From Thermoflexus hugenholtzii JAD2 (lineage in GTDB: Bacteria; Chloroflexota; Dehalococcoidia; UBA2979), in NCBI GenBank assembly GCA_945889565.1, contig CAMDBZ010000052.1, forward strand, positions 1 through 9,194: DNA of 9,194 bases, in the 5' to 3' direction. The position numbers and the translations under genes were made by a program. Below the pieces are notes generated by a model. That model had not been told where the DNA came from. It searched no databases and saw only the letters and a list, made by a program, of their open reading frames with translations. Of this stretch, positions 1 to 5,741 are shown in pieces. Every line of letters begins with the position of its first letter. Positions within the stretch are counted from its first letter, which is position 1.

Positions 1-315
1 GCCGATCGCGCGTGCCGCGGCGGCCGCCTCCGGCGCGACGCCGAGCGTGCGTACGGCGCCCTGCTGCGGGCGCAGCAGCCCCGCGGCGAGCCGCAGCAGC
101 GTCGACTTGCCGCAGCCGCTGGGTCCGACGAGCGACACGAACTCGCCGGGGCGCACCATGAGATCGATGCCGTCGAGCGCAAGTAGCGCCCCACCCGCGA
201 GCGCGTAGCGGTGCGCGAGCGCCTCGATGGCGAGCGCGGGGGAGGCTTCGTCGGCATGCGGCGCCTGCTGGACGGCGGGCGCCGCGTCCCGCTGACGGGT
301 GCGCGCGAGCGGCAT
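1..315 (-). CDS. ABC transporter ATP-binding protein, N-terminal 105 residues (partial)
   Basis: Cytoplasmic ATPase subunit of an ABC transporter. Only the first 105 residues are in the window; the gene runs off the left edge. A 26-residue polar, Ala/Gln-rich N-terminal extension precedes the nucleotide-binding domain. The Walker A motif GPSGCGKST lies at residues 64-72, preceded by a typical LDGIDLMVRPGEFVSLV strand region. The Q-loop, signature and Walker B would follow beyond the edge. The sequence style (GEFVSLVGPSGCGKSTLLRL, AAGLLRPQQG) fits the nitrate/sulfonate/taurine or thiamine-precursor importer group, but the substrate cannot be fixed without the permease, which would lie outside. 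I chose ATG at 315: the Shine-Dalgarno GGGAGGAA (complement of 321-328) sits about 7 nt upstream. A GTG directly in front (318) would give a spacing of only 4. The gene is divergent from npdG. Confidence 0.9.
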   Translation of the reverse strand, partial: MPLARTRQRDAAPAVQQAPHADEASPALAIEALAHRYALAGGALLALDGIDLMVRPGEFVSLVGPSGCGKSTLLRLAAGLLRPQQGAVRTLGVAPEAAAAARAIG

Positions 316-336
316 CACGGTTCCTCCCGCCGGCGG

Positions 337-366
337 TTGCGAGGCCGCGCGCGCGGCCCGTACGCT
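337..366 (+). promoter_or_regulatory. candidate promoter for npdG-cofE
   Basis: TTGCGA (337-342) and TACGCT (361-366) are spaced by 18 bp and resemble -35 and -10 elements. The spacer is almost exactly filled by the palindrome at 343-358, where a repressor could sit. Both hexamers are imperfect. The transcript would have a leader of about 85 nt. This is a weak prediction. Confidence 0.3.
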
Positions 367-374
367 GACCACTC

Positions 375-380
375 ATTGTA
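375..380 (-). promoter_or_regulatory. candidate -10 element for the ABC ATPase gene
   Basis: TACAAT on the minus strand matches five of six bases of TATAAT and stands out in this GC-rich spacer. It lies about 60 bp upstream of the ATPase start. No convincing -35 hexamer is seen 16-18 bp upstream, so the call is tentative. Confidence 0.35.
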
Positions 381-457
381 CGCACGGCAGCGGGGCGCAC
401 CGGCCAGACGGACCGTCGCGAGGCGGGCGGGGGCCGCGCCGCAGCGCGAGGGGCACG

Positions 458-1129
458 ATGGTTCATAGCATCGCGATCGTCGGTGGGACAGGCGCGGAGG
501 GGCGGGGCCTGGCGACGCGCTTCGCGCTGGCGGGGCACCGCGTGGCGCTCGGCGGCCGCGACCCGGGCCGCTCGGCCGACGCCGCCGACACGGTCGTCGC
601 GCGGCTCGCCGAGGCGGGTCACTCGCGCGCGCAGGTCGTCGGCACGAGCAACGAGGTGGCGGCGGGGGCGTGCGAGTTCGTGGTGATTGCGGTCCCGTAC
701 GACGCGCAGCGCGCGACCTTCGAGGCGCTGGCGCCGCAGCTCGCGGACCGCATCGTGATCAGCACCGTGGTGCCGGTGCGCTTCGAGCGCGGGCCGCGGC
801 CGATCGCGGTCGCCGCGGGGTCCGCCGCCGAGGAGGCGGCGCAGCTGCTGCCGCGCTCGCGGGTCGTCGGCGCATTCCACACGCTGCCGGCGGAGCTGCT
901 GCTCGATCCTGCGCTCGCGCTCGACGCGGACGTGCTGGTGACAGGCGACGACGCGGAGGCGAAACAGCTCGTCTCGGCGCTCGCGGCGGAGTTCGCGGGT
1001 GTGCGCGCCGTCGACGCGGGACCGCTGCGCTACACGCGCTTCGTCGAGGGGCTGACCGTGCTGCTGATCGGCATCAACGGGCGCTACAAGGCGCACAGCG
1101 CGGTGCGCATCCAGGGCCTGCCCACGTGA
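458..1129 (+). CDS. npdG: NADPH-dependent F420 reductase (F420H2:NADP oxidoreductase family), 223 aa
   Basis: Transfers hydride between NADP(H) and the deazaflavin cofactor F420 in the cytoplasm. The protein is a Rossmann-fold dinucleotide binder. IAIVGGTGAEGRGLA at residues 5-19 is the glycine-rich loop, in the GGTGxxGxG form of this family. GGRDPGRS at 32-39 follows beta-2, where the family contacts the NADP phosphate. FVVIAVPYDAQ at 74-84 and VVGAFHTLPAELL at 136-148 match the conserved central blocks; the latter corresponds to the family's AFH substrate loop. Length fits family members of about 210-230 residues. The start ATG at 458 has GAGGGG four bases upstream and begins directly before the first beta strand. 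The open frame continues upstream to 299, but that part is Arg/Gly-rich noise. The stop overlaps the cofE start by 4 nt (GTGA), so the two are probably translationally coupled. Confidence 0.9.
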   Translation: MVHSIAIVGGTGAEGRGLATRFALAGHRVALGGRDPGRSADAADTVVARLAEAGHSRAQVVGTSNEVAAGACEFVVIAVPYDAQRATFEALAPQLADRIVISTVVPVRFERGPRPIAVAAGSAAEEAAQLLPRSRVVGAFHTLPAELLLDPALALDADVLVTGDDAEAKQLVSALAAEFAGVRAVDAGPLRYTRFVEGLTVLLIGINGRYKAHSAVRIQGLPT

Positions 1130-1929
1130 CGAAGCCACACGACGCGGCCGACGGGAACGCGCTGCCCCCTGGTGGCGGGAGCGAATTGCACATCATCGGG
1201 GTGCGCGGCATCCCCGAGGTGCACGCCGGCGACGACCTCGCGGCGCTGATCGCGGACGCGGCTCGCGCGCAGGGCACACCGCTCGCCGACGCTGATGTGC
1301 TCGTGGTGACGCAGCGCGTGGTGTCGAAGGCCGAGGGTCGCGTCGTGCCGCTCGCCGGTTTCGCGCCGAGCGCGTTCGCGCGGGACTGGGCGGAGCGCTG
1401 GGGGCTGGACGCGCGGCAGGTGGAGGCGGTGCTGCAGGAATCGACGCGCATCGTGCGGCAGGCGCGCGGCGTGCTGATCACGGAGACGCGGCACGGGCTG
1501 ATTTGCGCGAACGCCGGCGTCGATGCGTCGAACGTGGGCGGGGACGGGCTCGTCTCGCTGCTGCCGCTCGACCCGGACGCGTCGTGCCGGGGCCTGCGCG
1601 ACGCGCTGCGCGCGCGCACCGGCGTCGCGCTGGCGGTCGTGATGACGGACACGTTCGGGCGCGCGTGGCGCGAGGGCCAGACGAACGTCGCGATCGGCGT
1701 CGCCGGGCTGCGGCCGCTGCGACCGTACGACGGCGAGCTTGACGTCGACGGCCGGCCGTTGCGCGTCACGATGCCGTGCGTCGCGGACGAGCTCGCGGCC
1801 GCGGGCGGCCTGGTGATGGAGAAGCGCGCCGCGATCCCGGCGGCGATCGTGCGCGGCTACGCGTACGAGGCGGGCGAGGGATCGGCGAGAGAGATCGTGC
1901 GCCCGTTCGAGCGCGACCTGTTCCCGTAG
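1126..1929 (+). CDS. cofE: coenzyme F420-0:L-glutamate ligase, 267 aa
   Basis: GTP-dependent ligase that adds L-glutamate residues to F420-0, making the gamma-linked polyglutamate tail of coenzyme F420. Conserved blocks are LHIIGVRGIPEV (21-32), DVLVVTQRVVSKAEGR (57-72), ARGVLITETRHGLICANAGV (113-132, followed by DASN), and TDTFGRAWREGQTNVAIGV (174-192), the metal/GTP-binding core. It is a stand-alone CofE like the archaeal enzymes, not fused to the C-terminal nitroreductase-like domain found in mycobacterial FbiB. I took GTG 1126, which overlaps the npdG stop. An in-frame TTG at 1186, with GGGAG just upstream, would give a 247-residue protein closer to the usual archaeal length, so the first 20 residues are uncertain. 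Together with npdG it forms an F420 module; the genes for the earlier steps (cofC, cofD, cofG/H) are not in the window. Confidence 0.93.
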   Translation: MTKPHDAADGNALPPGGGSELHIIGVRGIPEVHAGDDLAALIADAARAQGTPLADADVLVVTQRVVSKAEGRVVPLAGFAPSAFARDWAERWGLDARQVEAVLQESTRIVRQARGVLITETRHGLICANAGVDASNVGGDGLVSLLPLDPDASCRGLRDALRARTGVALAVVMTDTFGRAWREGQTNVAIGVAGLRPLRPYDGELDVDGRPLRVTMPCVADELAAAGGLVMEKRAAIPAAIVRGYAYEAGEGSAREIVRPFERDLFP

Positions 1930-1980
1930 CCGTACGATGCTCGACCGGAGCCGGCGCCGTTGCGCGCGATCGGATGTGCC

Positions 1981-2232
1981 ATGACCCGCAGCGAGGACGA
2001 CACGCCCGCAGGACAGCTGCGCTCCCCGGTGCTGGACGACGGGCAGCCGCGGTTCCCGTGGTGGCTGCTGCTGCCGGGAGTGCTGGTGGCGGGAGTGTGG
2101 GCGGCCTACGCGGGCACGACGGGCGAGGACGGCACCGCGGATGCGGTGCGCGCGCTGCTCTGGCCGGGCCCCGCGATCGCAGTGGGCACGACGATCGCGG
2201 CGTACCTCGGCTGGCGTCTGGACCTCGACTGA
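1981..2232 (+). CDS. small two-helix membrane protein of unknown function, 83 aa
   Basis: I do not recognise a family. The N-terminal 26 residues are polar and acidic. A first hydrophobic helix spans about residues 27-45 (begins PWWLLLPGVLVAGVW), a short acidic loop TGEDGTAD follows at 47-54, and a second hydrophobic stretch covers about 60-80, ending in WRLDLD. It is probably an inner-membrane hairpin. The gene lies 51 nt after cofE, and its TGA overlaps the holA ATG by one base (TGATG), so it is probably co-transcribed with both and coupled to holA. A TTG start at 1960 with GGAG 9 nt upstream would add 7 residues. The ATG at 1981 has only a weak CGGA in front. Compact coupling on both sides supports a real gene; function is unknown. 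Confidence 0.65.
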   Translation: MTRSEDDTPAGQLRSPVLDDGQPRFPWWLLLPGVLVAGVWAAYAGTTGEDGTADAVRALLWPGPAIAVGTTIAAYLGWRLDLD

Positions 2233-3296
2233 TGCTGCACCTGTACACGGGCTCGCTCGTCCCCGGCACCGGGTCCGACGACTTCCGGTTGCGCGAGGCG
2301 TTCGCGGAGCTGCGCGCGACGCTCGACACCGACGGGCTGCTCGGCGCGAACACGACGGTGCTGGCCGCGCGCAACCTCGACCCCGGCGAGGTGGTGCAGC
2401 ACGTCACGACGGCACCGTTCCTCGCGGGGGCGCGGCTCGTCGTGGTCGAGGGGCTGCTCGTGGCGGTGGGTGCGCGGCGCGGGGCGCTCGAGCCATGGCA
2501 GCCGCTGCTCGACGTGCTGCCGCAGCTGCCGCCGACGAACCACCTGGCGCTGCTGGAGCCCACGCGTGAGCGTGAAGATCGCATCGCCATCGAACGCTCG
2601 CCGCTGCTGCGCGCGCTGCGAGCGGTGCCCGGCGCCGATGTGCGAGAGTTTCGCGAGCTGCGCACGTTCGGCCGGGAGAGCGGCAACGAGGTCGCGCGCT
2701 GGCTCTCGGCGCGCGCGCAGGTACGCGGCGTGGCGATCGAGCACGCGGCGGTGGAGACGCTCGCGGAGCTCGTCGGCGCCGACCTCTGGGCGCTCAGCGG
2801 AGAGCTCGACAAGCTCGCGCAGTACGCGGGCGACCGGCCGATCACCGCCGCCGATGTGCGCGTGCTGACGCCAGCGGCGAAGGAGGCGGACCTGTTCGCG
2901 CTGATCGACGCCGCGGTCGAGGGCCGCGCGGACGCCGCACTGCGCCAGTTGCGGCAGCGCCTGGAGCAGGGCAGCGATACACCGGCGGCGGTGCTGGCGA
3001 TGCTGGCGCGGCAGCTGCGCCACCTCGTGCGCGCGGCGGAGCTCGTGGAGCAGCGCGCCGCGGAGTCAGCGATCGGCGAGGCGACGGGGGTGACGCACCC
3101 CTACGCGCTCCGCAAGCTCGTGCGGCAAGCGGGCGCGCTCGGCCGGCCGGCGGCGGAGGCGGGGCTGCGCGCGGTCGCGGCCGCGGACTACGCGGCGAAG
3201 AGCGGCGCGCTGGACGAAGCGCTCGCGCTGGAGCTGTTGCTCGCGGACCTCGCGGCAATAGCGCCGGCGAATGCGCACGCCGGCCGCCGCGGGTAA
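2232..3296 (+). CDS. holA: DNA polymerase III subunit delta, 354 aa
   Basis: The delta subunit opens the sliding clamp as part of the clamp-loader complex with tau/gamma and delta-prime. Domain I starts at MLHLYTGS, with FRLREAFAELR at 18-28, the usual delta N-terminus. TAPFLAGARLVVVEGL (60-75) and NHLALLEP (103-110) match the blocks that precede and form the central strand of the degenerate AAA+ fold. Domain II follows (about 137-210), including ADLWALSGELDKLAQYAG at 183-200. The C-terminal oligomerisation domain has VLAMLARQLRHLVR (254-267) and GVTHPYALRKLVRQA (286-300), the delta hallmark. No functional Walker A is present, as expected for this subunit. Length is normal. The start overlaps the stop of the small membrane gene by one base. 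An insertion of about six residues near the start (LVPGTGSDD) is slightly unusual. Confidence 0.93.
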   Translation: MLHLYTGSLVPGTGSDDFRLREAFAELRATLDTDGLLGANTTVLAARNLDPGEVVQHVTTAPFLAGARLVVVEGLLVAVGARRGALEPWQPLLDVLPQLPPTNHLALLEPTREREDRIAIERSPLLRALRAVPGADVREFRELRTFGRESGNEVARWLSARAQVRGVAIEHAAVETLAELVGADLWALSGELDKLAQYAGDRPITAADVRVLTPAAKEADLFALIDAAVEGRADAALRQLRQRLEQGSDTPAAVLAMLARQLRHLVRAAELVEQRAAESAIGEATGVTHPYALRKLVRQAGALGRPAAEAGLRAVAAADYAAKSGALDEALALELLLADLAAIAPANAHAGRRG

Positions 3297-3487
3297 CGAC
3301 GTAGCCGGGCGCGACCCCGCACCGAGCCACGCGGAACCCTCACCCCCGGCCCCTCTCCCCCGGAGGGGCGAGGGGAGCCGGATCGCGCCGAGGGCGTGCT
3401 GCCCGTCATGCCAAGAACCGCGCTCGCCGCCGTCCTCACTCCCAGAGCAAGCGCACCGCCCAAGCCGGAGGGAGGCCGCTGTCGCGG
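3297..3487. other. convergent intergenic region between holA and lexA
   Basis: These 191 bp separate two converging stop codons. The stretch holds a C-rich/G-rich stem-loop (3350-3375) and a short hairpin abutting the lexA stop (3475-3488). I see no credible gene. The block CCCTCACCCCCGGCCCCTC resembles repeated intergenic elements found in many GC-rich genomes, so the whole stretch may be a dispersed repeat copy. Confidence 0.55.
3350..3375. terminator. stem-loop, possible bidirectional terminator or REP-like repeat
   Basis: CCCCTCTCCCC (3350-3360), loop CGGA, and GGGGCGAGGGG (3365-3375) form an 11-bp stem with a single mismatch. It sits between the converging holA and lexA stops, where a shared terminator would be expected, 53 nt after the holA stop. 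There is no T-tract on either side, so an intrinsic terminator is unproven. A palindromic repeat is the alternative. Confidence 0.5.
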
Positions 3488-3488
3488 C
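3475..3488 (-). terminator. short hairpin at the lexA stop, possible terminator
   Basis: GCCGC (3475-3479), loop TGTC and GCGGC (3484-3488) form a 5-bp stem whose edge overlaps the lexA stop codon. No T-run follows on the minus strand. It is weak and could be chance. Confidence 0.2.
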
Positions 3489-4117
3489 TAGTTGAAGCTG
3501 CGGATCGAGGCGAGCACGCGGCCCTGCACCTCGACGTTGTCTGCGGCGGTGTAGATCGGCTGCATCGTGCTGTTCATCGGCTGCAGGCGCACGCGCGCGC
3601 CCTCGTGGTAGAAGCGCTTGAGCGTGGTCTCGTTCTCCGCCTTCAGCCACACCGCCACCATGTCGCCGTCGTCGCAGCTGTGCGTGGGCTCGAGGATCAC
3701 GATGTCGCCGTCGTTGATCAGCGCGTCGATCATCGAGGAGCCCTCGACACGCAGCGCGAAGGCGCCGGCGCGGCCGCGCGTCTGCTCCTCGCTCACTTCG
3801 ATCTCTTCGTAGCCGGCGGGGAGGGTGTCGGGCGGGGTCGGGATCGGGCTGCCCGCCGCGATCTTGCCGAGCAGGGGCACGCTGACGAGGCGCCGGCGCG
3901 GCGGACCCGCGAGCTGGATCGCGCGCGAAATCTCGCGGTCGCGGTGCAGCAGCCCGCGCTCCTCAAGCCGCTTCAGGTTGTAGTCCACGACCGAAGTGGA
4001 GGAGATGCTGCAGCCGCGCTGGATGTCGCGAATCGAGGGTGGGTAATCGTGCTCGTCAAGGAAACGCCCGACGAACTCCAGGATGCGTCGTTGCTTGTCG
4101 GACAGGTCCTCGGACAT
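3488..4117 (-). CDS. lexA: LexA repressor, SOS regulator with autocleavage peptidase domain, 209 aa
   Basis: Represses DNA-damage-response genes; RecA filaments on single-stranded DNA trigger its self-cleavage. The N-terminal winged helix (about 1-70) starts LSDKQRRILEFVGRFLDEH, with PPSIRDIQRGCSISSTSVV as the helix-turn-helix and LKRLEERGLLHRD leading into the wing. The S24 peptidase domain contains the Ala88-Gly89 cleavage site in GKIAAGSPI, nucleophile Ser128 in EGSSMID, and general base Lys167 in TTLKRFY. All three are intact, so the protein should be cleavable. The start ATG at 4117 has AAAGGAGA a few bases upstream; the frame is open up to 4195, but that extension crosses the promoter. 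Length is typical. A LexA operator overlaps the predicted transcription start, so it should be autoregulated. Confidence 0.96.
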   Translation of the reverse strand: MSEDLSDKQRRILEFVGRFLDEHDYPPSIRDIQRGCSISSTSVVDYNLKRLEERGLLHRDREISRAIQLAGPPRRRLVSVPLLGKIAAGSPIPTPPDTLPAGYEEIEVSEEQTRGRAGAFALRVEGSSMIDALINDGDIVILEPTHSCDDGDMVAVWLKAENETTLKRFYHEGARVRLQPMNSTMQPIYTAADNVEVQGRVLASIRSFN

Positions 4118-4146
4118 ACCGTCTCCTTTGACCGCGTCCCCGCCGC

Positions 4147-4160
4147 GGCACATATGTTCG
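4147..4160 (-). promoter_or_regulatory. LexA operator (SOS box) of lexA
   Basis: The minus strand reads CGAACATATGTGCC. The left half is a perfect CGAAC; the right half GTGC differs by one base from GTTC in the GAAC-N4-GTTC box used by Gram-positive and green non-sulfur LexA proteins. It lies just downstream of the -10 element, over the predicted transcription start and 30 bp before the lexA start codon. Bound LexA would block initiation. Confidence 0.8.
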
Positions 4161-4165
4161 CAACA

Positions 4166-4195
4166 AATGTAGCGACGGTACGCGTCCTGCGTCAA
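4166..4195 (-). promoter_or_regulatory. sigma70-type promoter of lexA
   Basis: On the minus strand, TTGACG (4195-4190) and TACATT (4171-4166) are separated by 18 bp. Each is close to consensus and they stand out against the GC-rich background. Initiation is expected near 4159, inside the LexA operator, giving a leader of about 40 nt that carries the AAAGGAGA ribosome binding site. Confidence 0.75.
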
Positions 4196-4287
4196 ACGCC
4201 CGCGTCGCTCCCCTACAGCGCCCGGCGGGCGCGAGACCGCGCGGGAGCCGCGGCCGCGCTATGTTGCTCGAAGACCACGTTGTTCGG

Positions 4288-4326
4288 AGCTAGCCGCCGG
4301 CCCGCGAAGCGGGTCGGCGGCTAGCT
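4288..4326. repeat. long inverted repeat: 18-bp stem, 3-nt loop
   Basis: AGCTAGCCGCCGGCCCGC (4288-4305), loop GAA, and GCGGGTCGGCGGCTAGCT (4309-4326) pair along all 18 positions; the only imperfection is one G:T pair in RNA. It lies in the lexA/deacetylase divergent spacer, 34 nt before the deacetylase start. No gene ends here, so a terminator for an adjacent gene makes no sense unless it attenuates a transcript starting further upstream. It may be a mobile palindromic repeat or a 5' leader structure. No T-tract follows on the plus strand. Confidence 0.85.
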
Positions 4327-4360
4327 CACCTGTGCACGCACGAGGAAGGGGCGCCCGCCC

Positions 4361-5113
4361 TTGGCCACGGGACTCGAGGATCTGTTCGGCCAGGAGCGCC
4401 CGGGCGAGCCGGACGAGGCGGCGGGCGAGCGACGCCGCGCGCTCGTCGTCGCTGCGCACCCGGACGACGCCGACTTCGGTGCGGGGGGCACGGCAGCGCT
4501 GCTCGCGCAGGCGGGCTGGGAGGTGCGCTTCGTCGTCGCAACGGACGGCTCGAAGGGCTCCGACGACCCGGCGTTCACGACCGCGCGCCTCGTGGCGACG
4601 CGCCAGGCGGAGCAGCAGGCCGCCGCCGCGAAGCTCGGCGTCGCGTCCGTGGGCTTCCTCGGCTTCGTCGACGGCGAGCTCGTGAGCTCACGCGCGCTGC
4701 TCAGCGCGGTGACACGCGAGATCCGCGCGTTCCAGCCGTTCGCCGTATACACGCACGACCCAGAGCCGGTGATCATCAACGACGGCTTCGTGAACCACAG
4801 CGATCACCGCACGACGGGGCTCGCCGCCGTGGACGCGGTGTACCCGACGGCGCGCGACCGGCTCAACTTCCCGGAGCAGATCGAGGCGGGGCTGGCCACG
4901 CATAAGGTGCGGGAGCTGTACCTGTGGGGGTCCAACCGCGCGAACTTCGCGGTGGACATCGGTGCCGTGCTGGAGACGAAGATCGCCGCGCTGCTCGCGC
5001 ACGCGAGCCAGTTCGGCGACGGCGCACAGTTCCTCGAGTTCGCGCGTGAGCGCTGGCGCGACGAGGACGGCCGCACGCTGGAGCGGTTCCGCCGCGTCGT
5101 GCTGTTCCGCTAG
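4361..5113 (+). CDS. PIG-L family zinc-dependent deacetylase (LmbE-like), 250 aa
   Basis: Members remove the acetyl group from N-acetylglucosamine-type amino sugars, for example in mycothiol (MshB) and bacillithiol (BshB) synthesis or lipid/antibiotic precursors. The substrate here is not known. The hallmark AHPDDADF is at residues 32-39 (His33 and Asp36 as zinc ligands, Asp35 as base). TDGSKGSDD (61-69) matches the TxGxxG block. RQAEQ (81-85) is the conserved Arg/Glu helix. NHSDHRTTG at 145-153 supplies the third zinc ligand. All catalytic residues are present and there is no signal peptide. The start is TTG 4361, the only plausible in-frame start before the core; GAGGAAGGGG lies about 10 nt upstream. 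The first 24 residues are a polar extension. The NUDIX gene starts 2 nt after the stop, so the pair is coupled. Confidence 0.88.
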   Translation: MATGLEDLFGQERPGEPDEAAGERRRALVVAAHPDDADFGAGGTAALLAQAGWEVRFVVATDGSKGSDDPAFTTARLVATRQAEQQAAAAKLGVASVGFLGFVDGELVSSRALLSAVTREIRAFQPFAVYTHDPEPVIINDGFVNHSDHRTTGLAAVDAVYPTARDRLNFPEQIEAGLATHKVRELYLWGSNRANFAVDIGAVLETKIAALLAHASQFGDGAQFLEFARERWRDEDGRTLERFRRVVLFR

Positions 5114-5115
5114 CC

Positions 5116-5640
5116 GTGACGCGCGATCCGCTCGGCTACTGCCCCGTCTGCGGAGCGGCGCTCGTGGAGGGTGGCCCGGCGGGCAGGCTCGAGTGCCCGG
5201 CCTGCGGCTACGTGCGCTACGCCGACCCGAAGCTCGCGACCGGCGTGGTCGCCGAGCGCGATGGCCGCATCCTGCTGGTGCGACGCAACCACGAGCCGAT
5301 GTACGGGCGCTGGTCGTTCCCGTCGGGGTTCGTGGACGCGGGCGAGGTGGTGGCCGAGGCCGCGGCGCGGGAGGCGCGCGAGGAGGCCGGCGTGGAGGTG
5401 CGCGTCGAGCAACTGCTCGGCGTGTTCAGCCGTCGCGGCGACCCCGTCGTGTTCGTCGCGTACGCCGCGTCCGTCGTCGCGGGGGAGCCTGTGGCGGGTG
5501 ACGAGGCGTTGGAGGTCGGCTTCTTCACCCCGGACGCGCTACCGGCGCTGGCGTTCCCGCACGACCCGGCGATCCTCGAGGCCTGGCACGCGTGGCGCGC
5601 CGCCGGCGGCGTGCGGGGGGCGGGGCCGAACGGGCCGTGA
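5116..5640 (+). CDS. NUDIX hydrolase with N-terminal zinc ribbon, 174 aa
   Basis: Cleaves a nucleoside-diphosphate-linked substrate; related proteins with this zinc ribbon act on ADP-ribose, FAD or NADH-like compounds. Cys9, Cys12, Cys27 and Cys30 (CPVC ... CPAC) form a zinc ribbon, followed by GYVRYADPKLATGVV, the usual junction to the NUDIX fold. The NUDIX box spans 71-93: it begins GFVDAGE and continues to REAREEAGV at 85-93, with every consensus position satisfied (Gly71, Glu77, Arg85, Glu86, Glu89, Glu90, Gly92). It lacks the SQPWPFPxS block of NadH pyrophosphatase NudC, so it is not NudC proper. The start is GTG 5116, 2 nt after the deacetylase stop, with no clear Shine-Dalgarno, so translation probably depends on coupling. 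The C-terminal 15 residues are low-complexity Gly/Ala/Pro. Specificity is not determinable. Confidence 0.9.
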   Translation: MTRDPLGYCPVCGAALVEGGPAGRLECPACGYVRYADPKLATGVVAERDGRILLVRRNHEPMYGRWSFPSGFVDAGEVVAEAAAREAREEAGVEVRVEQLLGVFSRRGDPVVFVAYAASVVAGEPVAGDEALEVGFFTPDALPALAFPHDPAILEAWHAWRAAGGVRGAGPNGP

Positions 5641-5644
5641 CGGC

Positions 5645-5650
5645 TATACT
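5645..5650 (+). promoter_or_regulatory. candidate -10 element for the thioredoxin-fold gene
   Basis: TATACT, five of six matches to TATAAT, lies 5 bp after the NUDIX stop in an otherwise GC-rich 101-bp gap. No recognisable -35 is present at 16-18 bp. Initiation near 5657 would give a leader of about 85 nt. It suggests that the next gene can be transcribed independently of the deacetylase-NUDIX pair. Confidence 0.4.
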
Positions 5651-5741
5651 CGGGCCGCCGCGAGGCGCCGTCGGTCCACGGGCTCGGCGCGCGGACCCAT
5701 CCCGTCAGCAGCATCAGAGCGACCGAGCCAGAGGAGGCACG

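Larger units (their letters stand above)
316..457. other. divergent intergenic region between ABC ATPase and npdG
   Basis: This 142-bp spacer must hold the start signals of both divergent genes. It contains both ribosome binding sites: GGGAGGAA for the leftward gene, and GAGGGG at 448-453 for npdG. It also contains a perfect 16-bp palindrome GGCCGCGCGCGCGGCC at 343-358 and two promoter-like elements, annotated separately. In such GC-rich DNA, short G/C palindromes arise easily by chance, so no operator is claimed. Confidence 0.6.

Noticed and set aside
299..457. In-frame upstream extension of npdG (53 codons).
   Set aside because: It is Arg/Gly-rich, crosses the divergent promoter region and overlaps the ATPase start. 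ATG 458 has a ribosome binding site and places the Rossmann strand right at the N-terminus.
670..1125. In-frame upstream extension of cofE through npdG.
   Set aside because: It reads npdG in the wrong frame and gives low-complexity Arg/Ala sequence. CofE homology begins after about 1180.
1766..2845. Long open frame on the minus strand opposite cofE and holA (359 codons).
   Set aside because: It is Ser/Arg/Pro-rich without motifs and lies fully opposite two well-supported genes. Such frames are expected in very GC-rich DNA.
4118..4195. Upstream TTG start for lexA adding 26 residues.
   Set aside because: The TTG is the first part of the -35 hexamer, and the extension runs through the -10, operator and ribosome binding site.
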